A stretch of 64,000 nucleotides of DNA from NCBI GenBank assembly GCA_945910005.1, contig OX246747.1, positions 33,336,293 to 33,400,292 of the forward strand. The letters run 5' to 3'. Position 1 is the stretch's first letter. Every line of letters starts with the position of its first letter. The notes below the pieces were generated by a model that saw nothing but the letters and a program-made list of their open reading frames with translations, did no database searches and was not told the DNA's origin. Below are positions 10,513 through 21,233 of the stretch, piece after piece. This DNA comes from Isoperla grammatica (taxonomy: Eukaryota > Arthropoda > Insecta > Plecoptera > Perlodidae). A program made the translations under genes and the position numbers.

Positions 10513-10686
10513 CGTTTTGCAGAAATCGGCACATTTGGATAGTTCCTGTAAACGACAGCACACTTCTTTCCAAGCAGCAACAGTATAATATCGACTTTTA
10601 TATTCCTCTAAACTCTTCTCCCACAACACAATTCTCTCCTGCACTAGTGATATCAGCAGTTTGACATCAATTTCAATATTATCCAT
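10513..10686 (-). CDS. MADF-domain protein of the Harbinger element, first exon (fragment)
   Basis: It opens with ATG at 10686 and runs 58 codons to a donor AAAACG|GTATAC, in phase 0. The sequence ISLVQERIVLWEKSLEEYKS followed by AAWKEVCCRL is the start of a MADF (Myb/SANT-like) DNA-binding domain: hydrophobic I..V, then LW, then a W in the second helix. In Harbinger elements such a protein helps bring the transposase to the TIRs in the nucleus. It is transcribed towards the transposase exon, so the two genes converge. The rest of the MADF domain and the C-terminal part are missing from this copy. Confidence 0.75.
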
Positions 10687-11029
10687 TTTTTTTTTTTAAT
10701 ATTTATGATGGAGTGAACAGTCTCTCCGCTTCGAAATGAGGGCTGCAACTGGCACAACCCTTCTCTATGCCCGGCAAATAACCGTGGCGTGTAAAGACGT
10801 GCATATACCTGTTCAGTCGACTACGGATGTACGGCCACGGCGCCGGATGAATCCAGTCGACCGCCGTGACTGCAACACGGCACCGGACCGGCGAATTCGC
10901 CGTGCCCGTGACGTGTGCATATAGTACATAAGATACTTCAGTCAACTGCAATGCACGGCGCCGTGCCGTACACGGGCCCGGTGACAAACCGTGATGTGTA
11001 AAAGGCACCTTTCCTATCATGTACTATAC

Positions 11030-11335
11030 TTGAGTTCCTCTTGGTTCTTCCTGGCTTGCTCCTGCCTGTACCTTGGCTGAGTTTCTCTTGGTCCTGTCTG
11101 TACCATAGTTGAGTTCCTCTTGGTCGTGTCTGTACCACAGTTGAGTTTCTCTTGGTCCTGTCTGTATACCGTAGTTGATTTTCTCTTGGTTCTGTCTGTA
11201 TACCTCGGTTGACTTTCTCTTGTTCCTGTCTGTGATACCTTGGTTTAGTATCTCTTAGTCCTGTCTGTATACTGTATGCCTTGGTTGAGTTTCTCTTCGT
11301 CCTGTCTGTGCCGTACCCCCAGCTCATCTTGGTCT
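11030..11335. repeat. Minisatellite, about 30-38-bp unit
   Basis: The core TTGAGTTTCTCTTGGTCCTG, followed by TCTGTACC, repeats about eight times with variation in length. It begins immediately beyond the right end of the Harbinger element. Confidence 0.85.
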
Positions 11336-11755
11336 GCATTGCAATGCAATTTCTCCTGGTAATATCTGTACCGCGCTTAGTTTCTCCTGGTAATATTTGT
11401 ACCGTGCTAAGTTTCTCCTGGTATATCTGTACCGTGTTTCATTTCTCCTGGAAATATTTGTACCGTGCTTTAATTTCTCCTGGTAATATTTGTACCGTGC
11501 TAAGTTTCTCCTGGTAATATCTGTACCGTGCTTTAATTTCTCCTGGTAATATTTGTACCGTGCTAAGTTTCTCCTGGTATATCTGTAACGTGTTTAGTTT
11601 CTCCTGGTAATATTTGTACCGTGCTTTTTTAATTTCTCCTGGTAATATTTGTACCGTGGTAAGTTTCTTCTGGTAATATCTGTACCTTGCTTAGTTTCTC
11701 CTGGTAATATCTGTACCGTGCTTAAATTCTCCTGGTAATATCTGTACCACAGCCA
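11336..11755. repeat. Minisatellite, about 29-bp unit, related to the preceding array
   Basis: The core TTTCTCCTGGTAATATCTGT followed by ACCGTGCTA repeats about 14 times. It shares the TTTCTC.TGGT.and CTGTACC blocks with the 11030-11335 array, so the two are probably diverged versions of one ancestral unit. Confidence 0.85.
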
Positions 11756-11979
11756 AGTGAGGACTTCAACGTCATACGCAGGTATTCTCAAAGTTCATCC
11801 CGTCGTAAACCGTTCAAGATCATTCACTTCGCCGAAGGACTTTATTATGAACGTAAACCCCAGTAACATCTCCAACTACGTATAAAGGGTCCGTCATAAA
11901 CCGTTATTGTCACGGGGCTGTGTTCTATCGAGTAAATATACACCAATCAGAGAGAGACAGTTAAAGGTTTTAGCAAACT

Positions 11980-12035
11980 AAATAAATAAAATAAATAAAT
12001 TCACATTTAGAGTCTACCCACTCAGTAACTAAACT
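11980..12035 (-). repeat. SINE-like family A, 3' end fragment
   Basis: The inverted sequence reads TTACTGAGTGGGTAGACTCT, then AAATGTGAATTTATTTATTT. This is the 3' end shared by the family A copies in the right half of the window. Confidence 0.75.
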
Positions 12036-13802
12036 AACTATTATTTGTATTGCGCTATGACAGTGTTAACACCTCCCATTGTACCTGATACCCTCATTCT
12101 ATATACAACACTTGCATCAAACTGATTAAACTGAAAATATAAAACTAAACTGAATCATTGGGTTTGTTCACTTTTGGTCTTAACGCAACGAGTTCGAACC
12201 AAGAATTGAACCGCGTAGCAGATACACACAAAGCATTCGGAGTAACGGATGATCAAAAATACATTTGACATTTGTCTAGGATACATTTGAAGAACACACT
12301 CTTGGAGTGTGTTCTGCAAATGTATCCGAGCAATCAGAGCACGCTAGTACTGGTCCTTTAATGAATCCGAGCATGGTCTGTACTCTGTAACATTCTTTTA
12401 AGGGTTAGTTAGATGAAAAAGTAAAAAACTATCATTTGTATATGTCCACCCTCAAATATGGAAAACATGTTTAAAAGATACCATACTTTGAAAGCAGGCG
12501 GTTAAAAAATTAAAGGAAACGCGAATGTTGCCTCGAGATAGTAAAACCACCGCTAACATAGGGCACTTATCAAAAATCGATTAAGAGCTTTAATGTGCAC
12601 CGTTTCCCTACCAATAACTTCTAGTACTACCTACTTAGCTTCTTAGTACGAACGTGCACTTCTACAAAATGCCCTGCAATTAATTTTCTTGTGACTTGAT
12701 GTGAAGAAAAGTTGCAATCTGTTTTGAGCGGTACTGTCCGCAGTCGCTGAGTGTTTCGCGGAGCGCTGGCTGGACTCGTATTACAAAATGAGTTCTCTGT
12801 CTATCAGGCAGGCGTTAGCGACCTCCGAACCGATACAGCTGTACTACGCTTTAGAAGAAAAATGCAGCAGAGATGGCGAAGTGAATATTATAGAATAGCT
12901 AAATGTTCACTATTTTTTTCATGCATTGAAGCCACCTATATCAATTTTATTTTACACATAACTGAATTTCATGCACTTATGACTCATTGATGATTTTTTA
13001 GTTTATCACCTGACTAATCCTTTAATGCCGAGCAAAAATCAGAAATCAGATCTACAGAGCAAATCAAAGATGGCGTCAATACTGACACTGACTGACACGT
13101 TCGGAACATAAACATAACCTTGAAATTGTTGACAGTCGTGTAGGATGTCCAATTTTTTTGAGGATATTTCTTTGTTTGACGCAGCGACGGGAGAAAATAT
13201 AATCTTAAACGTCACAATAGAAGTGGCAAGCAAAATGGTCAGTGCAATTTATTCGGCCTAGTATGGTTGTTGCTCGGGTTGTTGTATTATTCTAGCGTTT
13301 GATATAAAAAGTATTTAGGCTAGCAAAGGCCTTCCCTAGGCCTAGGGCGTACCCAATTTGGGTGTTTTTTTTTGTTTGCCTGTTTTTGTTTGTCTTTTGA
13401 TTGCTTATTTGCCATTTTGTAAACAAACACGAAATTCCCGCCGTCTTTGGAACTCTGAAGCATTCTTTTATTCAGATGACGATCGGGAAATCTATGACGT
13501 CACCGAGCACGCTCGGTCAGATTTACAGAGCCATTTGAAGAACACATTCTTGGTTTGTGTCTGTGTACGCTCACCGCCTCAGCGATTGGTCTGTTACGCC
13601 ACGTCTACTGAATCATGACGTCACAGCCACCTGTACGCGTTTCAGTTCCCCGAGTTGAAACTTCCATAAATGCGACCACATTAAACCTATTTTAAAATGT
13701 ATTTTTTTACTTAGGACTTGCATAAATATATACTTTTTGTATCTGATAGTATTAAACTAAGTGCTTGGTTTAACAGAAACAACCGTACGCGGCCGTTGCC
13801 TA
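12036..13802. other. Gene-poor stretch with a hairpin and a possible exon
   Basis: No transposon with defined ends was found. A 49-bp hairpin lies at 12279-12327. On the plus strand an open stretch starts with ATG at about 13147 (MSNFFEDISLFDAATGE) and runs to a possible donor near 13237. It could be a first exon but matches no family I know. The window 13330-13345 holds GGCCTAGG-type sequence. Confidence 0.3.
12279..12327. repeat. Near-perfect hairpin
   Basis: GGATACATTTGAAGAACACA at 12279 is followed after a short loop by its inverted copy TGTGTTCTGCAAATGTATCC. The stem is about 22 bp with one mismatch. Sequence resembling one arm (CATTTGAAGAACACA) recurs at about 13533. Confidence 0.8.
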
Positions 13803-14097
13803 TAGGGCACTAGCAACACCAACAGACAACAATGGAACAAATGAATTGAAGTGATGGATACACAATCAGCTGTTAAAATAATAAAATTGCAACCATAGAA
13901 ATAAAAACAAGTGTAGCAATAGTAACTGCTCGTCATTTAAAACTTTTAATGATAGACAACAACTAAGTGAAAGTTTTGTATGTGTATTTGTTTGGTTTGG
14001 GTTTAGTTTTCCAAAATCAGAAGAAATTATTTTTTGACAGCTTGTTGTTTGTCCATCGATTCAATTCATTTGTTTCATTGTTGTCTTTTGGTGTTCA
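13803..14097. mobile_element. MITE family C, copy 1
   Basis: The terminal sequence AACACCAACAGACAACAATG with about 50 more bases pairs imperfectly with the inverted right end (AACACCAAAAGACAACAA type). A second copy at 45885-46147 aligns along its whole length. The centre has TCATTTAAAACTTTTAATGA, itself a short palindrome. No coding sequence. Confidence 0.7.
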
Positions 14098-14319
14098 AAT
14101 ACGACATTACTTATTTAAAATATCAACTATGTCATTTAATTTAATACAATCTGTGTTTCCGGCATATCCACATGATTAAGTGTTATTGAATTTTTCCAAT
14201 ACACCTGCAGCCTGCAAGTGTTGAATTTTATCAATGCCCACTGTATTCAATACCCAAACTTTAGTACAAATCTTCAAATAGAAGTCTGCTAGTGTACTAT
14301 GCATTTTACTGTTTCAGAA

Positions 14320-14580
14320 GCTTCAGTAACACCATTGTAAAAAAGTTTAAAACGAATGATGTCCTTAGCGGCAGCAGTCGTTGCCAAACACCAGATGGAT
14401 ACAACGCTAGTCTGTGGAACGAGGACCCGACTCTGCCCGTAACACACCTCACCGTAGAAGCCACTCCTCTCATATTATGACAATCCCTCCGAAGCAGCAG
14501 CTTCCCCACACGTCAGCGGGTAAAGTCTCTTCCAATCGTCACACAGCCAACATTCTCCACACTGCATGAGGGTGCATTCA
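14320..14580 (+). other. Possible exon debris of the second Harbinger element
   Basis: A good acceptor (ACTGTTTCAG) precedes an open stretch that runs to 14480 in one frame and further in another. It lies upstream of, and on the same strand as, the MADF-protein C-terminus at 15713-16000, so it may be part of that gene's middle. No motif confirms this. Confidence 0.25.
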
Positions 14581-14586
14581 AACCTC

Positions 14587-15712
14587 ACACAGTCCTCCAC
14601 TGTTCCTCACACAGTCCTCCACTGTTCCTCACACAGTCCTCCACTGTTCCTCACACAGTCCTCCACTGTTCTTCACACAGTCCTTCACTGTTCCTCACAC
14701 AGTCCTCCACTGTTCCTCACACAGTCTTCCACTGTTCCTCACGCAGTCCTCCACTGTTCCTCACACAGTCCTTCACTGTTCCTCACTGTTCCTCACACAG
14801 TCCTCCACTGTTCCTCACTGTTCCTCACACAGTCCTCCACTGTTCCTCACACAGTCCTCCACTGTTCCTCACACAGTCCTCCACTGTTCCTCACACAGTC
14901 CTCTACTGTTCCTCACACAGTCCTCCACTGTTCCTCACACAGTCCTCCACTGTTCCTCACACAGTCCTCCACTGTTCCTCACACAGTCCTCCACTGTTCC
15001 TCACACAGTCCTCCACTGTTCCTCACACAGTCCTCCACTGTTCCTCACATAGTTCTCCACTGTTCCTCACACAGTCCTCCACTGTTCCTCACACAGTCCT
15101 CCACTGTTCCTCACACAGTCCTCCACTGTTCCTCACACAGTCCTCCACTGTTCCTCACACAGTCCTCCACTGTTCCTCACACAGCCTCCACTGTTCCTCA
15201 CACAGTCCTCCACTGTTCCTCGCACAGTCCTCCACTGTTCCTCGCACAGCCTCCACTGTTCCTCACACAGCCTCCACTGTTCCTCACACAGTCCTCCACT
15301 GTTCCTCACACAGTCCTCCACTGTTCCTCACACAGTCCTCCACTGTTCCTCACACAGTCCTCCACTGTTCCTCACACAGCCTCCACTGTTCCTCACACAG
15401 TCCTCCACTGTTCCTCGCACAGTCCTCCACTGTTCCTCGCACAGTCCTCCACTGTTCCTCGCACAGCCTCCACTGTTCCTCACACAGTCCTCCACTGTTC
15501 CTCGCACAGTCCTCCACTGTTCCTCACACAGCCTCCACTGTTCCTCACACAGCCTCCACTGTTCCTCACACAGCCTCCACTGTTCCTCACACAGTCCTCC
15601 ACTGTTCCTCACACAGTCCTCCACTGTTCCTCACACAGTCCTCCACTGTTCCTCACACAGTCCTCCACTGTTCCTCACACAGTCCTCCACTGTTCCTCAC
15701 ACAGTCCTCCAC
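14587..15712. repeat. 22-bp minisatellite, about 51 copies
   Basis: The unit is TCCTCCACTGTTCCTCACACAG with 21-bp variants lacking one T and variants with CGCACAG. The plus-strand unit has no stop in any of the three frames, so open frames of up to about 400 codons appear without being genes. The array runs directly into the coding sequence of the MADF-protein C-terminus at 15713. In that protein's frame a variant unit makes a TAG at 15050. Confidence 0.95.
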
Positions 15713-16000
15713 CCCAAAACCACCCAAAACCAGTTCCTCTCAAGAACTGCCTCAAAGCATTGTTTCAAAGACAAACAAGGTGACGAGAATGTAATCACCA
15801 GTGCAATTTTACGGGCAGAAGATTCACTGAAGTGGCTTGTCAACAAGCAGTCGTTGCCAGCTACCAGCGACAGGCTGCAACTCTTTAGTGGATACGTAGC
15901 GGCAACATTGGCAAACATGAAGCCAAAGAAGAAGGTGGCCAGATGTATGAAAGAGTTGATGGAGGTACTAGAAAAGTACACTTCTAATGATGAAGATTGA
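15713..16000 (+). pseudogene. C-terminal part of a Harbinger-type MADF protein
   Basis: Reading to the TGA at 15998-16000, the frame encodes ILRAEDSLKWLVNKQ, then LFSGYVAATLANMKPKKKVA and a last helix ending in NDED. This resembles the C-terminal region of the MADF (Myb/SANT-like) proteins carried by animal Harbinger elements, which have a linker and then a conserved aliphatic helix pair. The upstream frame continues into the 22-bp minisatellite and is stopped at 15050, or the last repeat's CACACAG serves as a splice acceptor. An AATAAA follows at about 16065. No intact MADF domain is visible upstream, so the gene is probably dead. Confidence 0.55.
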
Positions 16001-16191
16001 CTGCACATTGGTTTTTTTTTTTTTTTTTTGCAGAAAATAAGGCATTTTCGTCATGTACTTAAAAGAATAAATTTATATCCATGTTAAATTATTAACATTG
16101 TTATCATTATCAATCGAGGCCGGTTTAGTGCCAATTATTTTTCATGATGATGTCCATTGTCTGACAAACTAATAAACTAAATGTGAGCATA

Positions 16192-16382
16192 CAGTGAAAC
16201 TTCTTTATAACAAACTCTTGGAGGGGGGAGGAGGGAGGGGGGCAGATTATTATTTTGTTATAAAGAATATTTCTTTATAAAGATGGTACATTTACATGCG
16301 TAAGAACCTTTTGGGACCACAAAGCAGGTTGTTATATAGAACATTTTGTTATAAATACGTTTGTTATGAAGAAGTGTCACTG
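16192..16382. mobile_element. Tc1/mariner-type MITE
   Basis: CAGTGAAACTTCTTTATAAC at the left is matched by the inverted right end CAGTGACACTTCTTCATAAC, with TA dinucleotides flanking both sides (16190-16191 and 16383-16384). The 191-bp length, TIR style and TA target site fit a Tc1/mariner-derived MITE. It lies between the two convergent Harbinger genes. Confidence 0.8.
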
Positions 16383-16745
16383 TATGATAACAACAAGAAG
16401 ATAATGGTATGAAACAATGTACAAAATGTATTCATTTTTGGATATGCTATGTATTTCGCTAATGCAACAGATAATGTAGGACATTCGGAAAGAAAGTACT
16501 CTGCGAGGGCATTACGTATATGTACAGCTTCAATGCTACCAAAATTTGCATCAACTCGACCCACATGCTGCATCCTTCTACCGTTCATTGTCTCGGCCCT
16601 CCACCCTCCTTCAACCACATTACCATGAACATCATCATGATGTACAAAATCACGGGGGCAATATCTCTGGTCACAAGCAGGTGTAAACTGCTCTTCCGAT
16701 TTCAGGAAATTGTGAAGGCATACAAGTAGGGAGAAAATGGGGACA
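16364..16745 (-). pseudogene. C-terminal exon of a Harbinger transposase
   Basis: An acceptor CCCAG (16750-16746) opens the exon. It contains LLVCLHNFLKSEE, then YCPRDFVHHDDVHGNVVEGG and WRAE, and VGRVDANFGS...EAVHIRNALAEYFLSE. These are the conserved last segments of HARBI1-like DDE transposases: the LHN motif, YCPPGF.D, G.W and R..L..YF. Upstream exons are absent: beyond 16790 the sequence is a TAACC-rich array and then a polymerase pseudogene. The frame's final six codons and its stop are supplied by the MITE at 16192-16382, so the natural C-terminus has been replaced or extended. It is tail to tail with the MADF C-terminus. Confidence 0.75.
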
Positions 16746-16792
16746 CTGGGACACTTTTTTGAGGAGCAATTGATGAGCAAAATTTTTCAGCA

Positions 16793-17480
16793 CTCCTAAC
16801 CTATCCGAACTAACCCAAGGGCCTAACCCTAACCCTCCCTTACCTAACCTTACTCAGCAATAATGCTATACCAAACCTAACCTTAACCTAAACTAACCCT
16901 GCCAAAGGGCTTAACCGCCACTTTACAACAAATTCACATATCTACCCCCCATCTACACTCCTAACCTATCCGAACAAACCCAAGGGCCTAACCCTTACCC
17001 TCCCTTACCTAACCTAACACAGCTATAAGAATAAACCAAACCTAACCTTAAGCTAAACAAACCCTACCAAAGGGTGTAACCCCCCATCTACACTCATAAC
17101 CTATTCGAACATAACCTAAGGGCATAACCCTAACCCTCCCTTACCTAACCTTACACTGCAGCTATAAGAATATACCAAACCTAACCTTAACCTAAACTAA
17201 CCCTACCAAAAGGCCTGACCGCCACTTTACAACCAATGAATCTATCTACCCCCTATCAACACTCTTAACCCAACCTAACGCAACACAACCTACCCAACCA
17301 TTATATTTTACCCACCCTAATCCACCCTTATCCCGCCAAAGGGCCTAACCGCTACTTTCCAACCAATGCACCTATCCAGCCCTGAGAGTAAATAAGCTCA
17401 TCTAACCTAACCAAAAGACCTAACCTAACCCAACCTTCCTAATGGAACCATAACTAACCCACCCCTATCCCGCCAAACTC
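16793..17480. repeat. TAACC-rich tandem repeat, about 125-180-bp units
   Basis: The motif CTCCTAACCTATCCGAACTA with CCCAAGGGCCTAACCCTAAC, TCCCTTACCTAACC and CCAAACCTAACCTTAACC recurs about four times (starts near 16793, 16968, 17091 and 17262), decaying to the right. Short telomere-like AACCCTAACCCT stretches are embedded but do not form a perfect telomeric array. It ends about 80 bases from the truncated end of the DNA polymerase pseudogene. Confidence 0.8.
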
Positions 17481-17555
17481 AATGTAGGGCTTTAATCATG
17501 GACTTTACGTAAATGCAAGTACTTTATGTATTTTCGTTAATTTAAGACCAAGAGC

Positions 17556-19030
17556 TTAGTACTCTTTTAAATGTCTGTAATGAAAGGTGTACTTGACTTT
17601 GTTACTCATGTTCGGGATCAGTTTTTGTACTTTACTTGTGGATACATTCATTTCTGCTGCAAGACGTGTTGTATACGGAGAGAGCATATCACTTGTAACA
17701 CGTTTTCTCTCTGGGGCAACTGGCAAGTTTTTGTGGAGGTCATGTAATTTAACCGGATATTCCAGATCCACTTCCAAAATAAAACCTTTACTTGAATCAT
17801 CAGGTACACACTTAAAATCAATATGCATGATTTCTTCTGAAGTGAGCCATTTGAATACTCCCACTGGCAGAAACTCGCTCATTGCCACGCCATACAAGTT
17901 ATTACAGTCCCAGTAAACTATATATGTTGATGGTTTAGTAGGATCATATTCAGTCATGTACTTGTTGTTACCCTCTGCATAGCGTGTTGATATCATTGAA
18001 ACACCACCCCTGATTCCCCTCTTCATAAACAAATACATATCAGGGTTGGTAAACAACTCTAACTGCACTTTTGTCATTTTCAAACAGCTCTGCCATGCTA
18101 AGCCCGGAGCAGTGTAAATATGTGCTGGATCTATTTGGTAGTAGGCTAAACATAATGTCCTAAGTTTTCAAAGATATCGGCAAGTAATAACACATCAGAT
18201 TTTACATATAGGTCCTGATACTCCCACAATGTGTTTATCTCAAATGTATTCCATACTTGAACAGCATGTTGGTAATCATCATCACTAACAGTCTTTCCCT
18301 CTATAGTGTATTAAAGAAAGCTGATTGAGGCGGTAGGGAGGCTTCATTCAATTTGTCAATGGAATCAATGTAGTCATATGGAAATACATCTTTACGCAGA
18401 AGCAACGACATCTTGTCATGTGGAAAGTTCTCGTGCATGATATGAAATTTATCAACACCATAACCCATAAGGTTTTGTGTAAGTGTTTCTAAAGATGTGC
18501 TCTAAAACTAAAAAGAATCAATAAACCGCAAATTGCCAAGAGAGAAGGACACGTACCTCTCCATATTGTTAGGTATACACATAATCTTTACATTTTTAAT
18601 ATTCTCAATATGTTGCGTTATCAAATGAGCATCGCAATTCAGAAGATTGTGGAAGACTACCGGAATAAATGCTACCTGTTTACAATTAATGTTACAAGCA
18701 TTGTGTGCTGCCCCACGAAACTTTCCTGTAAGATGGTCATTATCACGCACCCGATCATCAAGTAGGCTCCTTCAAGTTGGCCCCCCCAGCTCTACCTGAA
18801 CCTGATTGAAATTACATTCATCCTCAAACGACATAATAATTGGTTTAATATATTTTAGCAAACTCACAAGTTCCTCTTCTATTAGCAGAGACTTCAAGAA
18901 CTCATCTATTACATGCGCTCCGCGATAAGTAACTGGAGGTTTATGGCATTTACCTTCTGAATTAATTATAACGTAAGCAAATCCCGACGTCTCATGTAAT
19001 GCAAGCTTTGATGTGTAGGAACGAACTATG
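17556..19030 (-). pseudogene. Decayed protein-primed family B DNA polymerase (Polinton/Maverick type)
   Basis: Several pieces on the minus strand line up in the order of one protein. 19030-18785 carries the N-terminal part (TYRGAHVIDEF and the FEDECNF region). 18750-18508 carries an endonuclease-VII-like DHLTGKFRGAAHNACN followed by the exonuclease-type FHNLLNCDAHLI. 18500-18110 shows family similarity but is broken by at least two frame changes and an in-frame stop. 18110-17556 carries the palm region with the motif-A-like DCNNLYGVAMSE. The copy ends before the expected motif B and the DTDS motif C, so it cannot polymerise. Polymerases of this kind replicate Polintons and related virus-like elements by protein priming. 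No integrase, ATPase or capsid genes are seen nearby, so this is an isolated relic. Confidence 0.75.
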
Positions 19031-19397
19031 GGTATCCAAAACGGGGGGGAAATGGTGTGGCCATGGTTTAAACTCCCTCGGAACTCTACTGACACATGCG
19101 CTTGGCCGGATACTTTTCGCCCAACCCTCCAGCTGATGCGTGAAGCAAGGTCACGCGACACTCGGGGATACGGTATTGCCAAACGTACTATGTTGAGCGG
19201 GCTGCATAGAATTCATAAAACATTTAACCACTAATTACGAGGAACTCGAATCATTTTCAGTGAAACTGTTGTTGAATAATATGTGTTCTATATACGAACT
19301 TGAGTGCCTAGGTACACATTGCAGCAAGAGGTGAACTAACACTTTAATTAGATCTATTGGTACATTAATTGATTCATTTACTGTATATTCTATTCAA

Positions 19398-19535
19398 CGG
19401 GCCCAGTGTTCGATTCCCGGTTCGGGTTTTATGTTTATTTTTTCTACTTTGAAAATGTATTATAATATAGACTACCAGTATGATTTTGGTGTATTATTAT
19501 GTAAACGACGACTTTGGAGCCCATGCGTCATAGCT
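19398..19535 (+). repeat. SINE-like family A, 5' (tRNA-like) part
   Basis: GTTCGATTCCCGGTTCGGGT is a pol III B-box-like sequence, followed by a T-rich stretch and then TAAACGACGACTTTGGAGCC, the conserved block found in other family A copies. The rest of the repeat is missing or diverged. Confidence 0.5.
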
Positions 19536-20836
19536 ACTTTCTTCTACTTTTAGTAGATAATAAAGTGTTTAAACATTTTCAAATCTAACGGAAGATAAAG
19601 AATGTAATAAATACACATATATTTTCTGCGAAACAAATTATACAAATCATGAAATGGTAAGATAATGTCAATAATGCTCATTAGGAAAGCCTGGTGTAGA
19701 CTGCAACTAAGTTTCATCCGGTATGTCCCTCGTGGGATCGTTGGCAAGGAATGTCAGAGTTGGTCTGAGTATTTGATCACGCAGCGTTCGCCTTATAATA
19801 TGACTGAGTCAAACAAGAAAACATTCAATAAGGGTTTGTAAATGGGACCCATGACCTCCCACATTAGAATACTGCGTAGCGTGTTACCGCCGACACGCAA
19901 GCATCAGTATACATCCAACATACAACATATTTTCCTACGTTAGAAAGAACAAATATGACATCGCCGTATTTCAAAAATCGAAAATCAGACAATAATGAAG
20001 GATTTGAACGAGTGTTGCGAATTGCAGGATGATAAAAATGCAACCATCTCAAGTCTGATGGGTTACGAATATTATTATAACGCGAATTTGAAACCACTGC
20101 TCAAAAAACCTTCAAACCACTTCCATCGAACTAAACATTTAACAGGAAAAATGAGACCATATTTCTTGTTACTTCCAGATGCAGAATAAACATATTCGCG
20201 GAGAGAAGAGCAGCACGTGTAAACAATTTTCTAAAAGGAAAGGGGGGTATGTAAATATCCTGACGAGGCGCTCTAAGCGTGACGTCATCTTGTCACACTG
20301 ACGGGTGATTGGAGAGGGGGGGGGGGGGGGGGAGGGGGAGGGACGTGCGCCTCCATTCACAAGAACACATTTGCTCGTGGGAGGGATGAAATATATTCTA
20401 ATGCTCGTCTACTCGGCGAATCCAATGGAATTAATTTAGTTATACACAGCAAAGCAGTAAATCCGAGCGTGGGTTTAATTAATTGAGAACTGACAGGCAC
20501 AGTAAAGTCGGATAAGCTACTTGAAATGAAATGAAACCTTCTTGTTTTCAATTCGGTAATATTGTTCATTCGTTTTCTTCTTAATTTTAAAGTTTGTAGA
20601 AAGTTGTAACAAATTTGTGATGGTTTATTTTCTTTGGATGTAACTTTTCGCTAAATGTTAATTGTTTAGCTGAGTCTTGGCCAGATTTCGTCTACGCTTT
20701 ATAAGAATAAAACATAAAAGATCGTCTTACTGAAAACAAGAACAAAACGGGAAATGTACTGTATGCGGACTTTTGTCGCTTTTTCTTCTACGTCTTATTC
20801 ATAGGGTGTCGGGTCTCTACACCCCTGTACGAACAC
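19536..20836. other. No recognisable gene; poly-G tract
   Basis: Only short open frames. A G-rich run at about 20312-20340 is the one notable feature; no terminal repeats were seen. Confidence 0.5.
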
Positions 20837-21230
20837 ATTGTTGGGTGGCTATGTGGCTAAGTTGCTAAGTGGCTAAGTGGCTAAGTGGCTAAGTGGTTGA
20901 AGTGGCTAAGCGGCTGAATGGTTTAAGTGACATGGTTTTAAAGCCAAGTGGCCAAGTGACTATGTGTCTTAAGTGCCTAAGTGGCTAAGTGGCTAAGTGG
21001 CTGTGCCTAAGTTACTAAGTGGATAAGTGGTTTACGTGGCTAAGTGGCTAAGTGGCTCAGCGGCTAAGTGGTTTAAGTGACTAAGAGACTAAGTGGGTTA
21101 GTGGCTATGTGGCTAAGTGGCTTAATGGCTGTGCCAAAGTGACTAAGTGGCTAAGTGGCCAAGTGGCTAAGTGGTTAAGTGACTAAGTGGTTTATGTGAC
21201 TAAGTGACGAAGTGGCTAAGTGGCTAAGTT
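20837..21230. repeat. 9-bp minisatellite (TGGCTAAGT)n, interrupted
   Basis: Units of TGGCTAAGT with many point variants. The array is cut by a MITE at 21234-21964 and resumes at 21965-22022 with the same unit. Confidence 0.9.
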
Positions 21231-21233
21231 TAA

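Larger units (their letters stand above)
9831..11014 (+). mobile_element. PIF-Harbinger transposon, short internally deleted copy with both TIRs
   Basis: The left end GGAATGGCAC...ACATCACGGTTT, then TACGGCACGG and CGCCGT, is matched by the inverted right end GGAAAGGTGC...ACACATCACGGTTT, then TACGGCACGG and CGCCGT, over about 60 imperfect bases. The subterminal region at 10785-10975 holds more CGGC-rich partial palindromes. Between the ends lie a HARBI1-like transposase first exon on the plus strand and a MADF-domain exon on the minus strand, the two genes expected in an animal Harbinger element. Later exons of both are missing, so this copy (about 1.18 kb) is non-autonomous. A 3-bp target duplication could not be settled; CTA and TAT flank the chosen ends. 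Confidence 0.75.

Noticed and set aside
13039..13233. Minus-strand open frame of 64 codons
   Set aside because: No motif; the plus strand offers a slightly better exon candidate, which is itself weak.
14566..15783. A 405-codon open frame on the plus strand
   Set aside because: It is the translation of a 22-bp minisatellite with no stop in any forward frame; the inverse strand shows similar artefacts. Not a gene in itself.
16793..17300. A true interstitial telomere
   Set aside because: TAACCC words occur, but the unit is a longer degenerate repeat and the perfect telomeric run is only about two units long.
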